From: Mytilus californianus
Lineage: Eukaryota > Mollusca > Bivalvia > Mytilida > Mytilidae
Reading direction: 5' to 3'
NCBI RefSeq assembly: GCF_021869535.1
Contig: NW_026262690.1
Location: forward strand, 65,502,495-65,566,494
Length of the DNA stretch: 64,000 nucleotides
Shown here: positions 1 through 12,200 of the stretch, in pieces
Layout: each line of letters opens with the position of its first letter
Numbering within the stretch: the first letter of the stretch is position 1
Position numbers and translations under genes: made by a program
The notes under the pieces: generated by a model
Told to the model about the DNA's origin: nothing
What the model saw: only the letters and a program-made list of their open reading frames with translations
Database searches by the model: none

Positions 1-446
1 AAATAAATAAATGTGATCAAAGATTTTACAAATCTAATGCGCCATACTGTGCAATTAAAGATTACTTCTTGAAATTTTTCAATATTTGAAATTTGAAAAA
101 AAAATAATATTTGAAGAATAATTCTTTTTAATTTCTGAAATCTGAAATGAGAAAAAATTGGCCCCCCACAATTTCTTTTTATCTCCCCCCCCCCCCCCCC
201 TTTTTCCCCCAAAAAAATTCTTTCCCTCAAGATATGGTCATAATCTCAATTCAAATTTCCAATGGAGTTGGCAACCATAATTACCCATTTAAATTTACCA
301 TAGTGCTAACTTAATCTATTTTATAATAGAATTAATAAAAATATAGTGTCAAATCTTTCATATGGATTTTTTTGTAAAAAAAAAAGATGAAAACATTTGC
401 AGATATTTTTACTGGTCTTCCTTTATAAATATGCATTTCTTTAAAC

Positions 447-524
447 ATAATTTAAAAGCAGTGTAAGGGAAGTAACCAAAACGTTGTATTTGGATTACCT
501 CCCTTACACTGTTTTAGATTATCT
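447..524. repeat. Hairpin 1 (inverted repeat around AGCAGTGTAAGGGA)
   Basis: The left arm contains AAAAGCAGTGTAAGGGAAGTAA and the right arm contains the complement, TTACCTCCCTTACACTGTTTT, with a loop of about 20 nt. The copy at 7540-7614 keeps the same fold. Confidence 0.75.
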
Positions 525-552
525 TTATTGTTCATTAACCATTACTTTATAC

Positions 553-629
553 ATAATTTAAAAGCAGTGTAAGGGAGATAATTTCAATGATGTATTTGAT
601 TTATCTCCCTTACACTGCTTTAAATTATG
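553..629. repeat. Hairpin 2 (near-perfect 27-bp stem)
   Basis: Arms at 554-581 and 601-627 pair over about 27 bp with one bulged A and a 19-nt loop. The stem core is GCAGTGTAAGGGAGATAA. The size and fold resemble a miRNA precursor or a tiny foldback element. It is repeated at 7647-7720. Confidence 0.8.
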
Positions 630-987
630 TTTTGTACTAAAGTATTTGTCCATTAACCAGGACAACCTTGTTTTCCCCCCTTTTTTGCCCCTAATTCCTA
701 AACAATTTGAGCCATAACCCCCAAAGCAAATCCTAACCATCCCTTTGTGGTATGGAAACTTGTAGTATAATTTCAGAGAGATCCATACACCGTTCCACAG
801 TTATTGTCTGGAAACTAGAAAATGCTCATTTTTGGCCCCTTTTTGGCCCCTAATTCCTTAACTGTTGGTACCATAACCCCCAAAATCAATCCCAACCTTC
901 CTTTTGTGGTATTTAACCTTATGGTCAAATTTCAAAAAGATCCATTGACTTAAACTAAAGTTAGAGTGCGAAAACCAATATGTATTC

Positions 988-1001
988 GGACGACGACGCC
1001 G

Positions 1002-1063
<62 letters not shown>
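988..1063 (+). repeat. (GAC)n trinucleotide microsatellite
   Basis: About 75 bases of almost pure GAC/ACG repeat. Shorter versions occupy the equivalent place in copy B (3744-3785), and a remnant lies in copy C near 8094-8120, so the tract is an expandable part of the element. Confidence 0.95.
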
Positions 1064-1064
<1 letters not shown>

Positions 1065-1559
1065 AACGTCATACCAATATACGACCACAAAATTTTTTTG
1101 CGGTCGTATAAAAACACATACATAACATAAAAACAGTCTAATTTGACATATAAAACAACCTGTTATACGAAGTTAAATCTCACTTACATAGCATGCAATA
1201 ATAAAATGCTTCGCTGGGGCGCAGCTTGATACAACCGCAGAGGTCGAACCCTGAACAGTTGGGGCAAGTATGGACACAAAATTCAAGCTTGATACAGCTA
1301 TGACTTTGGATTGTCATTAAATATTTGACACAGCATAGGTTTCTGACACAGGATGAATGTGGTGTAAGAACTGGAAAAAATTTAATTTACCTATTATGGT
1401 GGAATATCCATAAACTAAATTGTTTGTTAATTTCAATATATCAAAGAATATGTAGAATTCAATGTTTGATGTAATGTAATAAAGTTGAAATTTGGACCGT
1501 TTTTGTTCAATGTGGACCAATTTGGTAACATGTATAAATAATCAAAAATCTAAATACAT

Positions 1560-2260
1560 GGGAGCCCATTTAAATACATCATAAAGGTATTAAAATAGAA
1601 AGTGACATCATAGTCATGGCTAAAAATAAACAAAAATCCTTAATCAGCAACATTTAAAGTAATATCTAAAAATAAAATTCCTTTGTAACCATAAAAGCCC
1701 ATTTAAATACATCATAAAGATATTAAAATAGAAAATGACATCATAGTCATGGCTGAACATAGCAAAAAACCCTTAATCAGCATCATTTAACAGTAATATC
1801 TAAAAATGGAAATTACATCATAAAGGTATTAAAATAGAAAATGACATCATAGTCATGGCTGAAAATAAACAAAATCCTTAATCAGCATCAGCAACATTTT
1901 ATAGTAATATCTAAAAATAAAATTCCTTTGTAACCATAAAAGCCCATTTAAATACATCATAACAGATATTAAAATAGAAAATGACATCATAGTCATGGCT
2001 AAACATAGCAAAAACCTTAATCAGCATCATTTAACAGTAATATCTAAAAATAAAAATTTCTTTGCAACCATAAAAGTAAAATAGAAAATGACATCATAAT
2101 CATAGCTAAAAATAAACAAAAATTTTTTTTATTGGCAAATTTTAAATGGAGTTTATTATACTAAAACAATAATTTTGCAGCCATAAACATGATAAAACCC
2201 CATTTAAACACATCATAAAAGTATTAAATAATTCAACTACATCATAAGGCTATAAAAATA
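1560..2260 (+). repeat. Tandem repeat, unit about 115-140 bp
   Basis: Five to six imperfect units recur. Each carries GCCCATTTAAATACATCATAA, then TATTAAAATAGAAAATGACATCATAGTCATGGCT, here named only by its first and last parts (positions 1714-1753 show one). Unit starts are near 1561, 1696, 1810, 1941, 2070 and 2200. This satellite is internal to copy B and absent from copy C. Confidence 0.75.
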
Positions 2261-2419
2261 GAAAATGACTTCATAGTCAAGGCTAAAGGTAAACAAAAAA
2301 CCTTCATCAGCAAAATTTTATATTGGCAAATTTCCAATGAAGTTTATTACACTAAAATTGTTGGCAAATTTCCAATGCATTTATTAACAATAAAGTTATT
2401 GGCAAATTTCCAATTTACA

Positions 2420-2490
2420 TATTTTAAAAGCAGTGTAGATGAGATATTTAAATGAGTTTGAATTACCAACCTTACACTGCTTTTAAATAA
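2420..2490. repeat. Decayed third copy of the AGCAGTGTA hairpin
   Basis: AAAAGCAGTGTAGATGAGATA and the later CCTTACACTGCTTTT still pair at the outer stem, but the inner stem is mismatched. Confidence 0.6.
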
Positions 2491-3917
2491 TGTTCTTTAC
2501 TCAATTATTTGTCTATTAAAATGGAAACCCTTGTTTTTTAACCTTTTTTCCCCTTATTCCTTAAACATTAGAGCCATAACCACCACCACCCCCACCCCCC
2601 ACCCCCCCCCCCCCCCCCCCCCCAAAGCCAATTATTACTTTCCAATGTAACCTAAATTTCCAATATACATAATTTTAAATTTCAATTCCTCATGATATAT
2701 AACCGTATCATTATTATTTTCTTTCATATATAAATCTGAAACAACCATCTTTAAATGGAAAATTTTAAAGAAAAAAAAAGGAAAAAAAAAAATCCTACCC
2801 CCCACACATTTTTTCAACCCCCTTTTGATTCATCATCCCCCACCTCAATCACAACCTTCAATTTTTGGTATGGTACATTGCAATACAATTTCACAGAGAT
2901 CCATACACTTGAACACAAGTTTTTGTTGCAAACTAAAAAAATCCTTATTTTCGACCAATATTTGGCCCCTTATTCATAAATGTTTGAGCAATTAACCCCA
3001 AAACTCAATTCCTACTTTCTCTTCGTGATAAAAAATAACTAACTTAAAATGTAAATTTTAAACAAAAAAAAAAGGAAAAAAAAAAATTACCCCTTTTTTG
3101 ACCCCCGCCCCCCTTATGATTCATCACCCCCACCCCCCTTTCCCCCCAAACCAAGCTCAATAACAGCCTTGCCTTTGTGGTATGGTACCTTGTAATACAA
3201 TTTTAGAGAGATCCATACACTTGAACACAAGTTATTGTCTAGAAACTAAAAAATGCTTATTTTAAACCCCTTTTTAGGCCCCTTATTACTAAACGTTTTC
3301 GGCAATTACCACAACACTCAATTCCAGCTTTCCCTTTGTGAAATGGAACCTTGTAGTAAAATTTCAGAAAGATCCATACACTTACACACAAGTTATTGTC
3401 ATGAAACTAGAAAAATGCTTGTTTTTTGCCCCCTTTTGGCCCCTTATTCCTAAAATTTTGAGGCAATTAACCCCAAAATCAATCCCAGCATTGACCCTTT
3501 GTGATATGGAATCTTGTGGTACAATGTCAAAGAGATCCATATGCTAACACACAAGTTATGTCTGGAAGTTACAAAAATGCTTATTTTCGGCCCCTTTTTG
3601 GCCCCTAATTCCTTAACTGTTGGTACCATAACCCCCAAAATCAATCCCCACCTTCCTATTGTGGTATTGAACCTTATGGTAAAATTTCATAGAGATCCAT
3701 TCACTTAAACTAAAGTTAGAGTGCGAAAACCATTGTGTATTCGGACGACGACGCCGGACGACGACGACGACGACAACGACGACGCCAACGTCATACCAAT
3801 ATACGACCTCAAAATTTTTTTGCAGTCGTATAAAAATTTAGCAACAAATTTAAAATGAAATAAAACATGCTAGACCAGAGCAACCAAAAGCAACATAAAT
3901 AATAAACATCTCAAGAA

Positions 3918-4361
3918 TTATCTGCAAGCAGAACAGCGACATTCCAAACCATTCCAGGACTGAACAAGACTTTTAAAATGTGAAAAACTATTTTCAGTCC
4001 TGAAATGGTTTGGAAGGCTGTTCCATAAAGTAGCGGCAGCAAATTCGAAAGATTTTTTACCGTTACGGGTTGACTTTACCTGTGGAACATCCAGAATATT
4101 TACATACCTGAAAGAATACTTAGATTTTTTGACACTCACCAAATTTTGTAAGCACACAGGACCTATATTATTTAAAATCTTAAAAGTTTCTACAGCCATT
4201 GTTCTAATGCGTCTGATCTGCAAGGAGGGCACCTTAGCTTTAAGTAAGAGGTCCTCGTAGGGACTGGTAAAATCCTCATATACAAAACGGAGTGCTCTTT
4301 CCTGCACCTTTTCTAATTTTTTGGAATTTTTCTCAGTGCAAAAATGCCATGCCAAAGGACA
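3918..4361 (-). pseudogene. LINE reverse-transcriptase ORF2, 3' part
   Basis: A 145-aa open frame encodes the C-terminal region of an animal LINE ORF2, recognised by ATLWNSLPNHFR, a HFKSLVQSWNG-like tail, and the upstream KLEKVQERALRFVY block that follows the RT core in CR1/jockey-type elements. The frame continues upstream only at 8170, because copy C (4368-8163) is inserted between them: removing copy C plus one ATAAAA joins the two parts in frame. It is a remnant that lost its 5' end, ORF1 and endonuclease. Confidence 0.8.
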
Positions 4362-4539
4362 ATAAAATGCTTCGCTGGGGCGCAGCTTGATAAGACCGCA
4401 AAGGTCGAACCCTGAACAGTTGGGGCAAGTATGGACACAACATTCAAGCTTGATACAGCTCTGAATTTGGATTGTTATTAAATATTTGACACAGCATAGG
4501 TTTCTGACACAGAAAGAATGTGGTCTAAGAACTTGATTT

Positions 4540-7095
4540 TTTTTAATTTACCTATTATGGTCCAATGTCCAAAATCAAAATACATGGTTAGATTCAGCAT
4601 ATCAAAGAACCCCATATATTCAATTTTTGTTAAAATCAAACAAAGTTTTATTTTGGACCCCAACTTGGACAAACTTGAAAACTGGGCCCATAATCAAAAA
4701 TCTAAACACATTTTTAGATTCAGCATATCAAAGAACCCCAACAATTCAATTTTTGCTAAAATCAAACTAAGTTTAATTTTGGACCCTTTGGACCTTAATG
4801 TAGACCAATTTAAAAAAACGGGACTTTAAATTAAAAATCTAAATACACGGTTAGATTTAGAATATCAAAGAACCCCAATAATTCAATTTTTGATGAAATC
4901 AAACAAAGTTTAATTTTGGACCCTTTTGACCTCAATATGAACCAATTTGATAGTGGGGCCCACAAATAAAAAATCTAAATTCATGGTTAGATTCAGCATA
5001 TCAAAGAACCCCAAGAATTTTTGCTAAAATCAAACTCAGTTTAATTTTGGACCCTTTGGACCTTAATGTAGACCAATTTAAAAAACGAGACTTAAAATTA
5101 AAAATCTAAATACACGGTTAGATTTGGAATATCAAAGAACCCCAATAATTCAATTTTTGATGAAATCAAACAAAGTTTAATTTTGGACCCCAATTTGGAC
5201 CAACTTGAAAACTGGGCCCATAATCAAAAATCTAAATACATGTTTAGATTCAGCATATCAAAGAACCCCATATATTCATTTTTTGTTGAAATCAAACAAA
5301 GTTTAAATACTGGACCCTATCTTGGACCAACTTGAAAACTGGGCCCATAATCAAAAATCTAAACACATGTTTAGATTCAGCATATCAAAGAACCCAAAGA
5401 ATTCATTTTTTGCTAAAATCAAACTTAATTTAATTTTTGACCCTTTGGACCTTAATGTAGACCAATTTAAAAAACGGGACTTAAAATTAAAAATCTAAAT
5501 ACACGGTTAGATTTGGAATATCAAAGAACCCCAATAATTCAATTTTTGATGAAATCAAACAAAGTTTAATTTTGGACCCTTTTGACCTCAATATGAACCA
5601 ATTTGATAGCGTGGCCCACAAATAAAAAATCTAAATACATGGTTAGATTCAGCATATCAAAGACAAAGAACCTCATATATTCAATTTTTGTTGAAATCAA
5701 AAAAAGTTTAATTTTGGACCCCAATTTGGACCAACTTGAAAACTGGGCCCATAATCAAAAATCTAAATACATGTTTAGATTCAGCATATCAAAGAACCCC
5801 ATATATTCAATTTTTGTTGAAATCAAAAAAAGTTTAATTTTGGACCCCAACTTGGACAAACTTGAAAACTGGGCCCATAATCAAAAATCTTAACACATGT
5901 TTAGATTCAGCATATCAAAGAACCCAAAGAATTCATTTTTTGCTAAAATCAAACTTAATTTAATTTTGGACCCTTTGGACCTTAATGTAGACCAATTTAA
6001 AAAACGAGACTTAAAATTAAAAATCTAAATACACGGTTAGATTTGGAATATCAAAGAACCCCAATAATTCAATTTTTGATGAAATCAAACAAAGTTTAAT
6101 TTTGGACCCTTTTGACCTCAATATGAACCAATTTGATAGCGGGGCCCACAAATAAAAAATCTAAATACATGGTTAGATTCAGCATATCAAAGACAAAGAA
6201 CCTCATATATTCAATTTTTGTTGAAATCAAACAAAGTTTAATTTTGGACCCCAATCTGGACCAACTTGAAAACTGGGCCCATAATCAAAAATCTAAATAA
6301 ATGTTTAGATTCAGCATATCAAAGAACCCCATATATTCAATTTTTGTTGAAATCAAACAAAGTTTAAATACTGGACCCTATCTTGGACCAACTTGAAAAC
6401 TGGGCCCATAATCAAAAATCTAAACATATGTTTAGATTCAGCATATCAAAGAACCCCAAGAATTCAATTTTTGTTAAAATCAAACAAAGTTTAATTTTGG
6501 ACCCCAACTTGGACAAACTTGAAAACTGGGACCATAATCAAAAATCTAAACACATGTTTAGATTCAGCATATCAAAGAACCCAAAGAATTTTTGTTGAAA
6601 TCAAACAAAGTTTGATTTTGGACCCTTTGGACCTTAATGTAGACCAAATTAAAAAACAGGACCCAAAATTAAAAATCTAAATACACGGTTAGATTTGGAA
6701 TATCAAAGAACCCCAATAATTCAATTTTAGATGAAATCAAACAAAGTTTAATTTTGGACCCTTTTGACCTCAATATGAACCAATTTGATAACGGGGTCCA
6801 CAAATAAAAAATCTAAATACATGGTTAGATTCAGCATATCAAAGAACCCCATATGTTCAATTTTTGTTGAAATCAAACAAAGTTTAATTTTGGACCCCAA
6901 TTTGGACCAACTTGAAAACTGGGCCAAAAATCAAAAATCTAAATACATGTTTAGATTCAGCATATCAAAGAACCTCATATAATCAATTTTTGCTAAAATC
7001 AAACAAAGTTTAATTTTGGACCCTTTGGACCTTAATGTAGACCAATTTGAAAACTGGACCCAAAATTAAAAATCTAAATACACTGTTAGATTCGG
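4540..7095 (+). repeat. Satellite of ~126-bp units with higher-order pattern
   Basis: About twenty units share TAGATTCAGCATATCAAAGAAC and AATCAAACAAAGTTTAATTTTGGACC-type cores (each core is visible for example at 6168-6195). Three spacer variants recur: one with CAACTTGAAAACTGGGCCCA, one with CCTTAATGTAGACCAATTTA and one with CCTCAATATGAACCAATTTG. The third recurs near 4929, 5587, 6117 and 6772, about 658, 530 and 655 bp apart, so the array is built of 4-5-unit blocks. Long open frames here (for example 5603-5893) exist only because 126 is a multiple of three. Confidence 0.85.
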
Positions 7096-7539
7096 CATAA
7101 CAAATAAATAAATGTGATCAAAGATTTTACAAATTTAATGCGCCATACTGTGCAATTAAAGATTACTTCTTGATATTTTTCAATATTTGAAATTTGAAAA
7201 AAAAATAATATTTGAAGAATAATTCTTTTTAATTTCTGAAATCTGAAATGAGAAAAAATTGACCCCCCACAATTTCTTTTTATCCCCCCCCCCCACCTTT
7301 TTTCCCCAAAAAAATTCTTTCCCTCAAGATATGGTCATAATCTCAATTCAAATTTCCAATGGAGTTGGCAACCATAATTACCCATTTAAATTTACCATAG
7401 TGCTAACTTAATCTATTTTATAATAGAATTAAAAATATAGTGTCAAATCTTTCATATGGATTTTTTTGTAAAAAAAAAAGATGCAACATTTGCAGATATT
7501 TTTACTGGTCTTCCTATATAAATATGCATTTCTTTAAAC

Positions 7540-7720
7540 ATAATTTAAAAGCAGTGTAAGGGAAGTAACCAAAACATTGTATTTGGATTACCTCCCTTAC
7601 ACTGTTTTAAATTATCTTTATTGTTCATTAACCATTACTTTATACATAATTTAAAAGCAGTGTAAGGGAGATAAATTCAATGATGTATTTGATTTATCTC
7701 CCTTACACTGCTTTAAATTA
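7540..7720. repeat. Second copy of the paired hairpins
   Basis: 7540-7614 and 7647-7720 repeat hairpins 1 and 2 with both arms intact. Only a few substitutions separate them from 447-629, and these fall mostly outside the stems or in loops. Confidence 0.75.
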
Positions 7721-8169
7721 TGTTTTGTACTAAAGTATTTGTCCATTAACCAGGACAACCTTGTTTTTCCCCCTTTTTTGCCCCTAATTCCTAAACGGTT
7801 TGAGCCATAACCCCCCAAAGCAAATCCTAACCATCCTTTTGTGGTATGGAAACTTGTAGTATAATTTCAGAGAGATCCATACACCGTTGCACAGTTATTG
7901 TCTGGAAACTAGAAAATGCTTATTTTTGGCCCCTTTTTGGCCCCTTTTTGGCCCCTAATTCCTTAACTGTTGGTACCATAACCCCCAAAATCAATCCCAA
8001 CCTTCCTTTTGTGGTATTTAACCTTATGGTCAAATTTCAAAAAGATCCATTCACTTAAACTAAAGTTAGAGTGCGAAAACCAATGTGTCCTCGGACGACG
8101 ACATCGACGCCGGAGACGCCAACGTCATACCAATATACGACCACAAAATTTTTTTGCGGTCGTATAAAA

Positions 8170-9260
8170 ATTTAAATTACTAAGAATAAAGGTATGAAAA
8201 ATAGTAAGTTTACTAAGTCTATTTAAAACTGAGCCCAAACGTTTTAAAATATTTAATTGCTGTGATGCCCTCCTACAGATTGAGCTGATATGAACATCAA
8301 AATTTAACTGATAGTCAATTTCAATGCCTAATAATTTTACTGTTTTTTCACATGTAAGGTTCCAGTTTTGAATATGTATAGATGGGTTTTGTTCAAAGGT
8401 CTTTTTGCCAACAGCCAAAACTTGAAACTTGTCGGGATTTGCTTGCATTTTATTCACCTGGAACCACTCAATAAGTATTTTTGACTCAGATTCCAAAGTT
8501 GAAATTAATAAATCAAAATCTGGAGTACAGAAAGACAAAGTATTGTCATCTGCATAGTTATATAAACTACCATTTTTAACAAAAAAATATCATTTATAAA
8601 TATGTTAAACAACAATGGCCCTAGTATAAAACCCTGTGGTACGCCTTTATGGATGTCAGCCCAACCACTCAGAACATTGTTGACTTTAATTTGTTGCTTA
8701 CGATTAGATAAATAGGACTTTAAACGAGCAAATGCATGGGGGGATACACCATATGCTGATAATTTATCTAGCAAGATATTGTGAGGCAGGCAGTCAAAAG
8801 CCTTAGAAAGATCCATTAATACTGCTGCAATGTACTGGTTTTTATCAAGAGCTTCACGCCAATCTTCTAACACTCTGAGAAGTGTGGTCTGACATCCATG
8901 TCCACGTCTAAAAGCACACAAAAAAGGATTAAATATTTTATCAAAGTATTCAGTTAGTTGAATTTCATATATTTTTTCAAAGATTTTAGAAAATATGGGT
9001 AAGACACTAACTGGTCTATAGTTTGTTTTTAATAATGGGTCACTCTTTTTATGAAGGGGGGTCACTTGAGCTTCTTTAAGTTTATCAGGGAAACAGTTAT
9101 TTTCAATTGACAAATTTACAAGAGTTGTCAGCTGTGGTGCAATATAAGATTTACAATTTTTTACTATTTTTGCTGGAATACCATCAGCTCCTGTAGCCTT
9201 CTTGATGTTTATTTTATTCAAGATTTTATTATAACATTTTCGTTGGATACTTTCTTAAAT
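8170..9260 (-). pseudogene. LINE reverse transcriptase, 5' part, frameshifted
   Basis: On the minus strand 9221-8505 encodes RT motifs in order: KATGADGIPAKIV, NYRPVSVLPIFSKIFEK, FRRGHGCQTTLL, LMDLSKAFDCLPH and GVPQGFILGPLLFNIFIND. The catalytic YADD box is present only in the next frame (8538 downward), after a one-base slip in a T7 run near 8588-8594. The thumb region follows and stops at the copy C insertion at 8169, resuming at 4361. Motifs fit the CR1/jockey side of the LINE tree; no endonuclease is seen upstream. The left limit near 9260 is uncertain, since the sequence to about 9390 has a faint open frame. Confidence 0.8.
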
Positions 9261-9261
9261 T

Positions 9262-12200
9262 CAAAGTCATAAACATGCTTTCTGTTACTCAAAACTTTTC
9301 CCAGAATTTCTGTACCATAGCTTAGATTAAACATGTCTTCTTTTTCTGGTACCTTCTCATTTCTCCTCAATGACCATTTTAACTTGCTGGCTTAGTTGAA
9401 CATTAGAATGACCAAAAATAGCCTTTGATTAGGTTTGGGAATATATATTTCAACGGTTTCATCATACTTAAAATGATGACACCTCCTTTGATTTGAGTTC
9501 CATTGATGCATTTTAATTAGCTTGTTTGTTTTTACAACATTACTGTTACTACATGTGTTAATTATCAATTAGGCTGATCATCTCATAATTAAATTGAAAT
9601 AACTAATTAAGTTTATGTGTGTTTTTGATTGCCAATCAATGAGTTAACTGATTGTATCATGTGTTTGAAATATAAATAACAAAAACTAAAATTATTTTTT
9701 TTTTTTAAATACCTCTGATGATGATTTTTACGAATCTAGTCCAGTTGCTAAATAACATTTCTAACATTTATTAGAAAACACAGTCACATAAATAGATACA
9801 GTCAATAAATAAATGAATAACACATATCTTTGCTTTTCTAGCTAGAAAACTGCTGTGAAAATATAATAAGTGGTCCCAGTAGTCTTTCAAACTACCTGCA
9901 TTGACATTGCCAATATAAATGGTCCGAGTTGCCATTCAAACTGGTTTGAGTTGTTGTCTTTTAAAGTTGTCAGTGTTGTCTTCAAAAGTGGTAAAAGTTG
10001 TCTTTAAAAGTGGTCCAAGTTGTCTTAAAATTGGCCAAAGTTCACTTGGTTCGACTTGTCTTTTGTTACGAGTTGTCATGTATGCCATATTATAGTCCAG
10101 AAAGGGGTCACAGCAAAAAATTAAAATAGCCTTTCAAGATGTCATAATTATTTGGACTAGTAGTGATGTCTTAAAAATATCCACATCAAAATACAGGAAA
10201 GTTTTAGGCTTTTAGAGACACAAATACTTTGATATTTTATGTCTCTACTCTAGGTACTGCCAGACATTGGTACTTTCCTAAATGCACAGATTTACCTACA
10301 CTTAGAATAATTTTGAGGTGTTAATACAACCATTTTAGTCAATAGTTCTCCAGCCCAAATTTAAAATTATACAATCTATGCGTGGGTCAATAAAATTTTC
10401 AGTTTGTTCCTTATATATTAAATTCTTATCAACTCTTTGACCATTCCATTATGCAGCTTCATCAACCTGGAGCTCGCCTCTCATCATTGCAAATAACCTA
10501 AAGCTAACATGGGCTCTGAGTTACCTTTCTTGAATACGGAATACGCAAAAAGGGGGATAATGCAATAATTTATTATTGACCAATGAGATTAAAGGGAACC
10601 AGATTCAAAGAGAAAAATGGCCGACCTGGATTAATGACAATGTAGCTCTGTTTATTAACTGTGTATTCCCTTATCTGATGATTGGTTTACAAATGAATCT
10701 AAACCATGAGGCATATTAACTGCATAGAGAACATTGACAATTTAAGAGCATTAATAAAACAGGATTTACGAGAGCTCGGCATAAAACTTCCAAAGGGGAA
10801 AAAGTTGAAAAAGCAGTCCCAATACACAAAACAACACGCTCAACAGGTTGCTATTTTATATGTAAAAAATGCGCTTAAATTCATCATTCTGTAATACATC
10901 TTTAATTAAATCAGCATAATTTCGGCTGAATAATAACACATGTAAAAGCCTAGTGAAAAGTCCGATTTATACAACCTTTTGATTTTCTTGGATGTGGAGG
11001 AACGAGTAGAATTTAGGAAATTTATATCCTGGCCTGGTTAGAACTTAAAATTGATTATATTCAACACCAGGAAAGAAAAAAAAATAATCCTCTGCCTCAC
11101 TATTTATTGCATTTAATAAATTTCAGGGCTCAAAATAATTTTAGTTATCGTCTGACGTCTGGTACTTGACGGCTTGAGTCAGACAATTTAAAACTTTGCA
11201 ATTTAATTGTCAGGTTGTCCTGCTGTTTTATGGCCAGTCAACAAGAAATATTGTGCAATGTTTCAACTGAGAATGAAGCTTTATTTATTTTTATAAATTG
11301 CAAATTTTGTTTAATTCACATTTCTGATGTGTTAACAACCCATTATACCTTCATTTTCACAAACTATTCTGGTGATGCATGTGTAACAGGAGGGTCGGGT
11401 GTCTTTGCGTCACCGTTCCCCTCGTGTATATTTAGGTACCGTAAATTGCTGACAAAACACCAATGAACTTTGACCTCAACCAGTGTAAGCGTAAATATTC
11501 TAATCCTTTAACCCAAATACGATAGATGATGGATGCCTTTACTGAATTTCGACGATGAATATATACCACAATGTTTTGTACTAGCAATTCAGGTTTCAAA
11601 TTCGATCCTCTGGGAGACTGTGTTATGGCAGAGAAGACTCAGATTTATTTGAGTTCAGATACTTTATATACTAATAACATAAATCAACATATAACAATCA
11701 ACAAGTGTAAACGAGATCCAAAATCAATAATATATATCAAAAAGACAAAAGAAACTGAAAAGTTTTCAATAAATGTAACCCAACTTCAATGTATCAGTAT
11801 TTTGTAAACAAAAATAGAGCCCCAAACAGATCAAAGTATGTAAAAATAAACTTATTTATTTCTATATGTATATATTGAATTTAAACAAATAAGGAATGTA
11901 GCTGTCTAAGGCCATGGAAAAATGAATGTTGGTTTACCCTAACGTGAAAATTTTTGAAGCCCGTCAGGCAGGAACCATTTTTAATTTTATTTTATTTTTT
12001 GGTGAACAATCAGTTTCGCTATACAGAGAATGTTGTTGTTAATCTGACAATAAATTTTTGTTTTACATTCTATATTGTGGTATAAGCTAATTGAAACTAA
12101 AGATATGATAATTAAGCAATGTTGAAACACTTAAGAGATTATCAGACAATTTTGAAAAGCATCATCGAAAGATAGTCAAAAGAAACCCTTCTTTTTTCAT

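Larger units (their letters stand above)
1..1107 (+). mobile_element. Satellite-bearing element, copy A (left part cut by window edge)
   Basis: This stretch repeats almost base for base at 7099-8163, where it is the right-hand module of copy C. In order it holds an A/T-rich leader, a poly-C tract near 187, two strong hairpins (447-629), blocks of GGCCCC/ATAACCCCCAAA-type repeats, a (GAC)n tract, and the end GCGGTCGT followed by ATAAAA at 1108-1113. No protein is supported: the open frames across the GAC tract give only poly-Val or poly-Arg. I recognise the end module from mussel genomes, but its class is unknown to me. Confidence 0.7.
1207..3829 (+). mobile_element. Satellite-bearing element, copy B (2.6 kb)
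   Basis: It starts TGCTTCGCTGGGGCGCAGC and ends with GCAGTCGT. The hexamer ATAAAA lies directly outside both ends (1201-1206 and 3830-3835). Inside are tandem repeats of about 115-140 bp (1560-2260), a decayed copy of the AGCAGTGTA hairpin (2420-2490), poly-C tracts, imperfect blocks with ATAACCCC(C)AAA motifs (2560-3700) and a short GAC tract. It shares both ends with copy C (4368-8163) but differs in its internal satellite. No transposase frame was found, so it is probably non-autonomous. Confidence 0.65.
4368..8163 (+). mobile_element. Satellite-bearing element, copy C (3.8 kb), nested in a LINE
   Basis: It has the same start as copy B (TGCTTCGCTGGGGCGCAG) and ends with GCGGTCGT. ATAAAA flanks it on both sides (4362-4367, 8164-8169). 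The LINE reading frame around it becomes continuous when the element and one hexamer are removed, which shows directly that one ATAAAA belonged to the target and that the insertion is real. The left part is about 170 bp of unique sequence, then a 2.5-kb satellite, then the 1.07-kb right module shared with copy A. Confidence 0.75.

Noticed and set aside
858..1088. Poly-valine frame
   Set aside because: It is a translation of the (GAC)n microsatellite.
5603..6982. Open frames of 65-96 aa with repeated ISKNPIYSIF-type peptides
   Set aside because: They follow from a 126-bp satellite unit divisible by three; other unit variants introduce stops, and no start or splice context is conserved.
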